From: UBA6136 sp041178325
GTDB taxonomy: Bacteria; Pseudomonadota; Gammaproteobacteria; Methylococcales; Methylococcaceae
Reading direction: 5' to 3'
Assembly (NCBI GenBank): GCA_041178325.1
Contig: JBEGVN010000091.1
Coordinates: forward strand, 1-47,933
Length of the DNA: 47,933 bases
Shown: positions 41,127 to 47,933 of the stretch, one piece after another
Numbering within the stretch: position 1 is the stretch's first letter
Layout: the number at the start of each line of letters is the position of its first letter
Translations under genes and position numbers: made by a program
Notes under the pieces: generated by a model
What the model was told of the DNA's origin: nothing
What the model saw: the letters and a program-made list of their open reading frames with translations, nothing else
The model's database searches: none

Positions 41127-42284
41127 ATGTACCTGCGAGATGCCTCGGAGACCCTCGCCCGATTCTCCAGCGGATTTCCTGTGATCACCCTGACAGGACC
41201 TCGGCAATCAGGCAAAACCACGCTGGTCCGCGCCCAGTTCCCTGAAAAGCCCTACGTTTCTCTGGAAAATCCGGACGAGCGCGATTTTGCACTTTGCGAT
41301 CCCCGCCGCTTTCTGGCTCGTTTTCCTGACGGGGCGATTCTTGACGAGATCCAACGCTGCCCCACCCTTTTTCCATGGCTACAGGGTGTAGTCGACGAGC
41401 GCCAACGGATGGGGGAGTTCGTCCTCACCGGCTCATCACAATTTGATCTCATGGCGGGTATCAGCCAGTCTCTGGCAGGACGCGTCGGGCGCGTCGAACT
41501 CCTGCCACTCTCACTTCCCGAAATGAATAAAGCGGGATGTCTTCCTGAAAACCTCGATGAACTCTTACTCAATGGGAGCTACCCTGCAATCTACAGCCGG
41601 GGACTGAAACCCGCGGATTGGTATGGAAACTATGTCGCAACCTATCTGGAAAGGGATGTCCGTCAAATTCTTCAGATTCGGGATCTCGCCTTGTTTCAGC
41701 GCTTTATCAAACTATGCGCTGCACGGTCCGGCCAACTTCTAAATCTGAGTACTCTTGGGGCCGACTGTGGCATCACCGGGGTCACAGCAAGACAATGGAT
41801 GAATGTACTGGAGGCCAGTTACCTGGTCATACGACTGCAACCCTTTCATCGTAATTACGGAAAACGACTGGTCAAAACACCCAAGCTCTATTTCCTTGAT
41901 ACGGGGCTGGCGGCATGGCTCCTCGGAATTCGCGATATCGAAACCCTCTCTTTGCACCCTCATCGCGGTGCTCTTTTTGAGACCTGGGTGGTTCAAGAGC
42001 ATATCAAGGCCGCTTCCAATCGAGGGGAGTCCCCCCGCTTGAGTTTCTGGCGAGATAACGTCGGCAATGAAGTAGACCTTCTGGAGGAAACAGGGCTCAC
42101 CCTCACTCCCACCGAAATCAAATCGGGCGCCACCTTTGCTTCTGACTGGTTCCTTGGCCTCAAACGATTTTCAAGTTTTGCAGGTTCGAACCTTGCGACA
42201 CCTCGGATCCTCTATGGGGGTGATACCAGTTTCGAACGAGAAGGCTTCCGTGTCGTGGGCTGGCGTGACCTCCACTCCACTTAA
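41127..42284 (+). CDS. AAA-family ATPase with C-terminal DUF4143
   Basis: The 385-residue product has Walker A GPRQSGKT (24-31), Walker B AILDEIQ (about 70-76), a sensor FVLTGSSQFDLM and a C-terminal DUF4143 domain with TYLERDVRQI, LSTLGADCGIT and KLYFLDTGLAAWL, then WVVQEHIKAA and a nuclease-like core (FWRDNVGNEVDLL, then TEIKSG). The E-V-D...E-I-K pattern resembles PD-(D/E)XK. These widespread orphan ATPases are of unknown function and are often in accessory DNA. The ATG at 41127 is used over a TTG two codons upstream. It is a single-gene unit with its own promoter and a terminator before it. Confidence 0.9.
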   Translation: MYLRDASETLARFSSGFPVITLTGPRQSGKTTLVRAQFPEKPYVSLENPDERDFALCDPRRFLARFPDGAILDEIQRCPTLFPWLQGVVDERQRMGEFVLTGSSQFDLMAGISQSLAGRVGRVELLPLSLPEMNKAGCLPENLDELLLNGSYPAIYSRGLKPADWYGNYVATYLERDVRQILQIRDLALFQRFIKLCAARSGQLLNLSTLGADCGITGVTARQWMNVLEASYLVIRLQPFHRNYGKRLVKTPKLYFLDTGLAAWLLGIRDIETLSLHPHRGALFETWVVQEHIKAASNRGESPRLSFWRDNVGNEVDLLEETGLTLTPTEIKSGATFASDWFLGLKRFSSFAGSNLATPRILYGGDTSFEREGFRVVGWRDLHST

Positions 42285-42364
42285 AGCCAAGATCCAGGGA
42301 CAAAAGTTTGGCGATGCCACGAAAGTGGATTACCCTTCAAAAAACGCCTATCCGTGAGCCCACC

Positions 42365-42982
42365 ATGATCAAGCAGACCCCGATACTGAGACTGTTCGCA
42401 CTCGTCTTTGCTCTTTCAGGCTGTACTAGTCAGCCCTTGCAGGTTCAGAGAGATTTTGATGCCCGTTTCGATTTCAAGGCCATCAAGACCTTTGATTTTT
42501 CAGTGGGGACACTGGAGACGGAAGCCGCTAAAACGACCGCTGAGAGGATTCAGCTCAATGCGCTGGTCGATGCAAAGATCAAATCGGAGCTGGAAGCCCG
42601 GGGCTACCGACAATCGTCAAACCATCCTGACATAAAGATTGCCTACTCCTTCGGGGAATGGGCCCTCGACAGCCATAAAAAGCCCAATGGAGGCTACGGG
42701 GCCGTGAACATTATGTTTCCGGGTGCCCATGGCTCGCTGCTTCCTACCAGTTCTGATGGGAGGGTGCCGCCACCCTCGGAAGACCCCTACACCTCAAAAT
42801 ATGAGGAGGCCAAACTCGAGGTTCTGGCCATTGATCCTGTCTCTGGAAAAATCGTCTGGAATGCCGGCGTCACCGATAAAACCGATTTCGGCTATTTCAG
42901 AAGCTCACAGAAGGAGCGAATTGAAAAGGCCGTCTCCTCCATTCTTGAGGGCTTTCCGCCAGGGAGCGGCAAAGCCCCCTGA
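42365..42982 (+). CDS. DUF4136 lipoprotein
   Basis: The 205-residue product has a lipoprotein signal with lipobox ALSGC (Cys20) and then a DUF4136 domain: RDFDARFDFKAIKTFDF, a long variable segment, then EEAKLEVLAIDPVSGKIVWNAG and a C-terminal helix (ERIEKAVSSILEGFPP). The family is periplasmic or outer-membrane-associated with no known activity. Its stop is six bases from that of sucD, which faces it. Confidence 0.85.
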   Translation: MIKQTPILRLFALVFALSGCTSQPLQVQRDFDARFDFKAIKTFDFSVGTLETEAAKTTAERIQLNALVDAKIKSELEARGYRQSSNHPDIKIAYSFGEWALDSHKKPNGGYGAVNIMFPGAHGSLLPTSSDGRVPPPSEDPYTSKYEEAKLEVLAIDPVSGKIVWNAGVTDKTDFGYFRSSQKERIEKAVSSILEGFPPGSGKAP

Positions 42983-42988
42983 TCGAAC

Positions 42989-43861
42989 TTACCGCCCGAG
43001 CGCCTTCAGCATGCGTTCGCCAATCTGGCTCGGGCTTGAAACCACCGCGACACCGGCGGCTTCCAACGCGCGCATCTTGCTGGTTGCGCTGCCCTTACCG
43101 GCCGATATGATGGCGCCTGCATGCCCCATGCGCTTCCCCTCGGGAGCGCTGGATCCTGCAATATAGGAAACCACGGGCTTGCGGACGTGGCTTTGGATGT
43201 ACTCGGCCGCCTCTTCTTCGGCGGTACCGCCGATTTCACCCACCATGACGATGCCCTGAGTGGCAGGATCAGCCTCAAAAAGCGCCAGAACCTCGATGAA
43301 ATCGAGCCCCTTGATGGGGTCACCACCGATTCCAACACAGGTGGTCTGCCCGAGGTTGACCTCGGTTGTCTGATGGACTGCCTCATAGGTCAGGGTGCCT
43401 GAACGCGAGACGATGCCGATTGCGCCCGGTTGATGAATCATTCCCGGCATGATGCCGATTTTGCATTCGCCCGGGGTAATGACGCCCGGGCAATTGGGAC
43501 CGACCAGACGGGTCTTGCTCCCGGCGAGAGCCGCCCGGACCCTCAGCATGTGATGAATCGGAATGCCTTCGGTGATGCAGACCACCAGCTCAATGCCGGC
43601 TTCAGCCGCCTCAAGGATTGCATCTGCCGCAAAAACGGGTGGCACATAGATCATGCTGGCTGTCGCCCCGGTCTCCCTGACGGCTTCACGGACCGTGTTG
43701 AAAACAGGAAGACCCAGATGCTCGGATCCCCCCTTGCCGGGCGTGATCCCTCCGACCAGTTGGGTCCCATACTCCAGACACTGACGGGAGTGGAAGGTGG
43801 CCTGCTTGCCGGTGATGCCCTGACAGAGGACCTGGGTTTCACGGTGGATCAAAATACTCAC
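42989..43861 (-). CDS. sucD: succinyl-CoA synthetase subunit alpha
   Basis: SucD carries the CoA-binding site and the phosphohistidine of succinyl-CoA synthetase, which makes succinate and ATP or GTP in the TCA cycle. The 290-residue product has QGITGKQATFHSRQCLEYGT, GPNCPGVITPGECKIGIMPG and the active-site GKRMGHAGAI (His247). The GTG start overlaps the sucC stop as GTGA. Length matches the E. coli protein. Confidence 0.97.
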   Translation of the reverse strand: MSILIHRETQVLCQGITGKQATFHSRQCLEYGTQLVGGITPGKGGSEHLGLPVFNTVREAVRETGATASMIYVPPVFAADAILEAAEAGIELVVCITEGIPIHHMLRVRAALAGSKTRLVGPNCPGVITPGECKIGIMPGMIHQPGAIGIVSRSGTLTYEAVHQTTEVNLGQTTCVGIGGDPIKGLDFIEVLALFEADPATQGIVMVGEIGGTAEEEAAEYIQSHVRKPVVSYIAGSSAPEGKRMGHAGAIISAGKGSATSKMRALEAAGVAVVSSPSQIGERMLKALGR

Positions 43862-45018
43862 TGGGCAACCTCGACGGCTTTAATGGCAGCTTCATCCAGA
43901 GTCGCTGCAGGAATGAGGGCAAGCCCCGACTGCGCCAGAAGCGCCCGGCCTTCCTTCGCATTGGTCCCTTCCAAACGCACCACGATCGGAAGCGTAGCGC
44001 CTGTCTCCCGGGCCGCCTCAATCACCCCTTCGGCAATCAGATCGCAGCGAACAATGCCTCCGAAGATATTGACCAAAATGGCCCTGACGCGGGGCTCCGA
44101 GAGAATCAGCCGGAATGCCGCGGCAACCCGCTCGCGGGTAATGCCCCCGCCGACGTCCAGGAAGTTGGCGGGCTGGCCGCCATGGAGCTTGATGACATCC
44201 AAAGTGGCCATCGCCAAACCTGCGCCATTGACCATGCAGCCAATCGACCCATCGAGCGTGACATAGCTCAGATCCAGATCGCGGGCCTTGGCTTCGGTGG
44301 GATCTTCCTGGGCCACATCCCGAAGAGCGGCTAAATCGGGATGCAAGGCCAAGGCATTGTCATCGACCACAATCTTGGCATCGAGTGCCATGAGATGTCC
44401 CTCGCCATCCATGGCCAGAGGGTTGATCTCAACCTGAAGCAGGTCTTTTTCGACCGCCAGGTGATAAAGCGCCCGCGTCATGTCGCTGAACTGACGGAGA
44501 GCAGGTCCTTCAAGACCAATCCCATAGCCCAGGGTCCGAAGGTGATAGCTCTGAAGGCCGGCCGCAGGATGCACCTCTACCGTGATGATTTTTTCAGGGG
44601 CTTCATGCGCCACTTCTTCGATATCGGCTCCACCGGAGGCCGAAGCGATCAGCGTCACCCGGGCACGGGTCCGATCAATCAAGGCACAGAGGTAGTACTC
44701 GGCGGCAATCGGGCGCACTTCCTCGATAAAGATCCGATGGATGGGAAGCCCCACAGCACCGGTCTGGTTGGTGACCAAGCGCGTTCCCAAAAGCTTTTCT
44801 GCCGCCTTGCCGACGGCCTCCACAGAATCACAGAGGAGGACGCCGCCGGCCTTACCCCGCCCGCCGCTGTGAACCTGGGCCTTGACGACCCACCGTTCAC
44901 CAGGGACCTCTGCCGCAAGGCGGCGCGCCTCCTCGGGCGATACTGCGACCCGGCCCGTCGGCACCGGGACACCGGCCGCGGCCAAAAGGGCCTTGGCCTC
45001 AAACTCGTGAACATACAT
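43858..45018 (-). CDS. sucC: succinyl-CoA synthetase subunit beta
   Basis: SucC binds the nucleotide and succinate and pairs with SucD. The 386-residue product starts at the ATG at 45018 (YVHEFEAKALLAAAG) with AGGA nine bases upstream. The ATP-grasp fold is seen in VVKAQVHSGGRGKAGGV, LYHLAVEKDLLQVEINPLAM and the C-terminal FLDVGGGITRERV and VNIFGGIVRCD. A longer frame back to 45105 would run through a terminator hairpin and is not likely. Confidence 0.97.
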   Translation of the reverse strand: MYVHEFEAKALLAAAGVPVPTGRVAVSPEEARRLAAEVPGERWVVKAQVHSGGRGKAGGVLLCDSVEAVGKAAEKLLGTRLVTNQTGAVGLPIHRIFIEEVRPIAAEYYLCALIDRTRARVTLIASASGGADIEEVAHEAPEKIITVEVHPAAGLQSYHLRTLGYGIGLEGPALRQFSDMTRALYHLAVEKDLLQVEINPLAMDGEGHLMALDAKIVVDDNALALHPDLAALRDVAQEDPTEAKARDLDLSYVTLDGSIGCMVNGAGLAMATLDVIKLHGGQPANFLDVGGGITRERVAAAFRLILSEPRVRAILVNIFGGIVRCDLIAEGVIEAARETGATLPIVVRLEGTNAKEGRALLAQSGLALIPAATLDEAAIKAVEVAQ

Positions 45019-45042
45019 GACGTGATCCTCGATCCTGAGGGT

Positions 45043-45067
45043 AAAAAATGAGGGGGCCGAAGCCCCC
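45043..45067 (-). terminator. terminator hairpin between the protease gene and sucC
   Basis: On the minus strand GGGGGC, a TTCG loop and GCCCCC are followed by TCA and six T. It is a strong intrinsic terminator. It is 70 bases downstream of the protease stop and only about 25 bases before the sucC start, with the sucC ribosome binding site after it. A second hairpin (45081-45099, GGGACRCG-like stem) lies just upstream. No promoter between it and sucC is visible. Confidence 0.8.
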
Positions 45068-45136
45068 CGGGTGGATCCCAGGGACACGTCACGCGTCCCC
45101 TTCATCCCCTTCGATAGTCAGATTGTTACTGATCGT

Positions 45137-46492
45137 TTAGCGCAAGACAACGATAAAGCCCTGATCACCGCGCTGAACATTCAGCATCAACTCCCGCGCA
45201 CCCTTGACGGCCTTCTGAAGATCCGCAACGGTTCCCGCAGGTTTCCGGTTGGCCTCATGAATGACATCCCCTGGCTGAAGTCCTGCACGGAAGGCGTAGG
45301 AGCCGGTATTCATCTTCTCGATCAGCACCCCTTCAGCAGCCCCTGCGGCGTTGACATCCCGGAACACCACACCGGCCAATTTCGGATTCAGCTCGGTGCC
45401 CTCAAGCGCAGTGATGCGGGGCGCAGCGACCTGTGCCGTTCGGGTCAAGGTCTCGCCTTTGTGGATGATCTCAAGCTCAACCTCATCCCCGATCTGCGCC
45501 AAACCCACCGCATTCCTGACATCCTGGCTGTTCTTCACCTTGCGGCCATTGACCGCGAGAATGACATCACCGGCTTCGATCTTGGCTTTTTCTGCAGGGG
45601 ATCCCGGCTGAATGCCGCTGACCACCGCACCCTGGTTCTGCGGAATTTTGAAAGCTTCCGCGAGTTCATGCGTCAGGTCCTGAACCTGAACGCCCACAAG
45701 ACCCCGCTTGACCGCACCGTGTTCAACCAGGGTATTCATGATGTGCAGCGCCATGTTGGCTGGGATCGCAAAGCCGATTCCAACGTTGCCGCCGTTCGGT
45801 GCCAAAATGGCGGTATTGATGCCCACCAGATGACCCTGAAGATCGACCAGAGCACCCCCTGAGTTCCCTGGATTAATGGAGGCATCGGTCTGGATGAAAT
45901 CCTCATAGCCTTCAATCCCGAGTCCTGAGCGGCCCAAGGCGCTGACGATCCCGGAAGTGACGGTCTGCCCCAATCCGAAGGGATTGCCGACGGCTACCAC
46001 GAAATCACCCACCTGGACCTGATCGGAATTAGCGATCTGGACTTCCGTGAGGTGGTCTGCCGGTACCTTGATCACCGCAACATCGGACTCCTTGTCGGTC
46101 CCGACCAACTTGGCCTTGAGTTTGCGACCATCGGTCAAAGTCACCGTGATTTCATCAGCCTTATCGACCACGTGGTTGTTGGTCAGGATGAAACCGCGTC
46201 CTGCATCCACGATGACCCCAGAACCCAGGGACGAACTTTCCCTTTGGCTCGGCATGTTAGGGACACCAAAGAAATGACGAAAGACCGGGTCCCGCATCAA
46301 GGGATGCTCGGCTTCAACGATCTTGGTTTTGGTCGAAATGTTGACGACTCCCGGGGTGACCCTCTTGAGCATCGGGGCAAGACTTGGAACCAGCTGCCCA
46401 TCCACTGCAGAGGGAAGCTCTGCCCGAGGGGGGCCTGAAAAGGAGAGAACCCCCAAAGCGAGGGAAGCCAGAAGGAAGGGGCGGTGCAACAT
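45137..46492 (-). CDS. degQ: periplasmic serine protease DegQ/DegP family
   Basis: HtrA-type proteases degrade or refold misfolded periplasmic proteins. From the ATG at 46492 (GAGG six bases upstream) the product is 451 residues: a signal peptide (MLHRPFLLASLALGVLSFSG), a trypsin-like domain with catalytic His107 (NNHVVD), Asp137 (ESDVAV) and Ser211 (NPGNSGGAL), then two PDZ domains (about 255-340 and 355-445). It lacks the long Q-linker loop of DegP and so is closer to DegQ. It may also be named MucD in other genera. An upstream in-frame start (46576) would precede the signal peptide and is not favoured. Confidence 0.92.
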   Translation of the reverse strand: MLHRPFLLASLALGVLSFSGPPRAELPSAVDGQLVPSLAPMLKRVTPGVVNISTKTKIVEAEHPLMRDPVFRHFFGVPNMPSQRESSSLGSGVIVDAGRGFILTNNHVVDKADEITVTLTDGRKLKAKLVGTDKESDVAVIKVPADHLTEVQIANSDQVQVGDFVVAVGNPFGLGQTVTSGIVSALGRSGLGIEGYEDFIQTDASINPGNSGGALVDLQGHLVGINTAILAPNGGNVGIGFAIPANMALHIMNTLVEHGAVKRGLVGVQVQDLTHELAEAFKIPQNQGAVVSGIQPGSPAEKAKIEAGDVILAVNGRKVKNSQDVRNAVGLAQIGDEVELEIIHKGETLTRTAQVAAPRITALEGTELNPKLAGVVFRDVNAAGAAEGVLIEKMNTGSYAFRAGLQPGDVIHEANRKPAGTVADLQKAVKGARELMLNVQRGDQGFIVVLR

Positions 46493-46545
46493 GAAATACC
46501 TCTTCAGGATGCAAATAGGGGAGACGCCGGCAGAGCCGTTTGGGC

Positions 46546-46590
46546 AAAAAGTGGGGCCTTCTGCCGGCGATTTCAAGAGGGCCTTTTTTT
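46546..46590 (-). terminator. terminator after rlmI, possibly bidirectional
   Basis: GGCCCTCT and AGAAGGCC pair over eight positions with one G-T wobble around a 13-base loop. On the minus strand it follows the rlmI stop and is trailed after four bases by five T. On the plus strand the same stem is followed by seven T, so it can also stop transcription entering from the protease side. Confidence 0.65.
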
Positions 46591-47788
46591 AAAGACTCGG
46601 ACCCACATGACAAAAAATGGCCTTGAGATAATCCGTCTCGGGGATCGCCGGGTGCACTGGATGGTCAGCCCCTTGGCCGCCCTCTGCCAGAATCACCAGA
46701 TGCCGATCCAGATGCCTTGCGGCCGCGCGAAGAAGGTCCTTCAATCCCTCACGGGGAAGATGATAGGAACAGGATGCCGAGACTAAAAGGCCCCCGGGCG
46801 AGAGGACCTGGAGCGCCATTTGATTCAACCGGCGGTAGGCCTCAACTCCCTTGGTGCCATCCTTCCTGCGCTTGATGAAAGCCGGGGGATCCACAATGAC
46901 CACATCCCAGTGCTGGCGCTCTTCCCGGGCCCGCCGCAGAAATTCAAAGACATCACTGACATGGGTTTCAAAACGCTCAGCCATTCCATTGCGGGCGGCA
47001 TTCTCGCGGAGAAGGCCCAAAGCTGATTCCGAAACATCAACGGCATCCACAGAGGCCGCACCGGCCATGGCGGCAGGTAAGCCCCAGGCACCGGTATAGG
47101 CAAAAAGATCCAGAACCCGTCGATCCTTGCACCAAGGAGCAAGCCGTGCGCGGTTATCCCGATGATCAAAAAACCAGCCGGTCTTCTGGCCTTCCAGAGG
47201 ATCGATCGCAAAAAGAGCTCCATTTTCCTCAACGAGGGGCGTTTCATCCAGTTCGCCGTACACCACCTCAACGCGCTCGGAGAGTCCTTCAAGGGTACGA
47301 AGGCTTGAGGTATTCCGGACCACAATGCATCGCGGCTTGAGGACCTCCTTCAAGGCCCCGATCAGAGCCCCCTCCAGTTGGTCCATGCCCGCCGTATTCG
47401 ACTGCACCACCAGAAGATCGCCAAACCGATCAACGACCAGTCCCGGGAGACCATCGCTTTCGCCATAGATCAGTCGATAGTGTGGCGTGTCATAGAGTCG
47501 ATCCCGAAGGGCCAGGGCTCGTTCAATGCGCTGTCTCAAAAATCGGGGACCGATCGATTCCCGGGGGTTACGTGTCAGGAGACGTGCCGCAATGAGTGAC
47601 TCGGGATTGGCATAAGCGAGACCCATGGGCTCGCCACGGCTGGATTCGATCGCCACCAGAGAACCCGGCTCGATGCCCTTGAGCGGTGTGGCCTGGGTAT
47701 CGATTTCATTGCTGAACACCCAAAGATGACCGCTTTTCAGCCGTCGCTCCTCATTTTTCCGAAGCCTGAGCGTTGTGGACTTGGTCAT
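46589..47788 (-). CDS. rlmI: 23S rRNA m5C1962-type methyltransferase RlmI
   Basis: RlmI methylates C5 of C1962 in 23S rRNA using SAM. The 399-residue product has an N-terminal PUA domain (about 1-75), a central EEHVEA-like linker with QKTGWFFDHRDNR (201-213), the SAM-binding LDLFAYTGAWG (226-236), the DPPAF motif (300-304) and the candidate catalytic Cys340 in SASCSYHL. A GGAGA precedes the ATG. It is a class I Rossmann methyltransferase of the YccW/COG1092 family; the exact target nucleotide is by family inference. Confidence 0.93.
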   Translation of the reverse strand: MTKSTTLRLRKNEERRLKSGHLWVFSNEIDTQATPLKGIEPGSLVAIESSRGEPMGLAYANPESLIAARLLTRNPRESIGPRFLRQRIERALALRDRLYDTPHYRLIYGESDGLPGLVVDRFGDLLVVQSNTAGMDQLEGALIGALKEVLKPRCIVVRNTSSLRTLEGLSERVEVVYGELDETPLVEENGALFAIDPLEGQKTGWFFDHRDNRARLAPWCKDRRVLDLFAYTGAWGLPAAMAGAASVDAVDVSESALGLLRENAARNGMAERFETHVSDVFEFLRRAREERQHWDVVIVDPPAFIKRRKDGTKGVEAYRRLNQMALQVLSPGGLLVSASCSYHLPREGLKDLLRAAARHLDRHLVILAEGGQGADHPVHPAIPETDYLKAIFCHVGPSL

Positions 47789-47841
47789 GAGGACATCTCC
47801 TTGGGGAAAAACAGGCTATTTTACGCAGGATTCATCGTTAA

Positions 47842-47902
47842 TCTCGCGAGAAACCCGGTCCTTCAGGGCGGGGAGGGATAGCGAACTCTCCGATCCGGAG
47901 AG
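47842..47902. repeat. cluster of hairpins, resembling an IS200/IS605 right end
   Basis: Three structures lie close together. TCTCGCGAGA (47842-47851) is a perfect palindrome. CCCGGTCC-TTCA-GGGCGGGG (47854-47873) is a stem with one mismatch, followed by AGGGA. CTCTCCG-ATC-CGGAGAG (47886-47902) is a perfect 7-bp stem. The middle one, with GAAACCC before it and CCTTCAGGG in it, resembles the hairpin at the 3' end of many IS200/IS605 elements and of TnpB guide RNAs, as I recall them. No transposase gene is in the window. Confidence 0.35.
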
Positions 47903-47933
47903 CGGTTGTTAGGGTGGTTAGCATAAGCTATAG

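Noticed and set aside
45019..45105. N-terminal extension of sucC through the terminator
   Set aside because: It would translate a G/C-rich hairpin and the T run; the conserved SucC start is at 45018 with a ribosome site.
46555..46590. Plus-strand small RNA ending at the hairpin with seven T
   Set aside because: The stem is better explained as the rlmI terminator with bidirectional character; no plus-strand promoter or gene leads into it.
1..47933. Prophage, integron, CRISPR, tRNA or rRNA genes
   Set aside because: No integrase, phage structural gene, repeat-spacer array, cloverleaf or rRNA-like sequence was seen in any gap.

Overview
This window looks like a stretch of chromosome from a moderately GC-rich Gram-negative proteobacterium, most likely a gammaproteobacterium or a relative such as Acidithiobacillia. 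The evidence is a set of outer-membrane and periplasm genes (bamB, bamD, opgG/opgH, mltB, lspA, degQ-type protease) together with class-typical clusters: ndk-rlmN-hisS-yfgM-bamB-der, rplU-rpmA-obgE-proB, bamD divergent from rluD-pgeF, ribF-ileS-lspA and iscR-iscS-iscA. The exact taxon cannot be read from the sequence alone. No rRNA, tRNA, CRISPR array, prophage or intact insertion sequence was seen. The coding density is very high and many junctions overlap as ATGA, GTGA or TGATG.

Layout. 1-2.1 kb: a small secreted LprI-like protein, tadA and a DUF4239 membrane protein. 2.1-9.8 kb (minus strand): an envelope block reading bamD, a PfkB-type sugar kinase, mltB, sixA, opgG, an unrecognised 152-codon gene and opgH. 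9.8-12.8 kb (plus): rluD, pgeF, a ZIP metal transporter and a tail-anchored unknown. 12.8-15.7 kb: rplU-rpmA-obgE-proB with a clear promoter and internal terminator, facing rpsT. 16.2-17.6 kb: an L,D-transpeptidase. 17.6-23.6 kb (minus): ndk-rlmN-hisS-yfgM-bamB-der. 23.9-24.5 kb: a Phd/VapC toxin-antitoxin pair. 24.6-26.5 kb (minus): iscA, iscS and iscR, with a good IscR type-1 site in front of iscR. 26.7-33.7 kb (plus): LOG-family hydrolase, murJ, ribF, ileS, lspA, ampD. 33.7-34.2 kb: an apparent gap that holds a convincing 47-residue membrane-protein gene and a weaker Cys/His-rich micro-ORF. 34.2-41 kb: SemiSWEET, mazG, a vWA membrane protein, a TPR protein, glnE and ilvE. 41-43 kb: a lone AAA/DUF4143 ATPase and a DUF4136 lipoprotein. 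43-47.8 kb (minus): rlmI, a DegQ-type protease, sucC and sucD.

Together the genes cover cell-wall and outer-membrane construction (MurJ, AmpD, MltB, PgeF, Ldt, BamB/D, LspA, OpgGH), translation and RNA modification (IleRS, HisRS, L21, L27, S20, TadA, RluD, RlmN, RlmI, Der, Obg), Fe-S assembly, nitrogen control (GlnE) and central metabolism (SucCD, Ndk, IlvE, ProB).

The least explained parts, and the best candidates for something new, are the small genes at 33.78-34.14 kb, a candidate three-armed RNA structure at 35.28-35.36 kb, paired hairpins in the ndk and sucC leaders, the orphan gene in the opg cluster, an Fe-S operon without iscU, and a transposon-end-like hairpin at the right edge. All calls are from reading the sequence; no database search was run.
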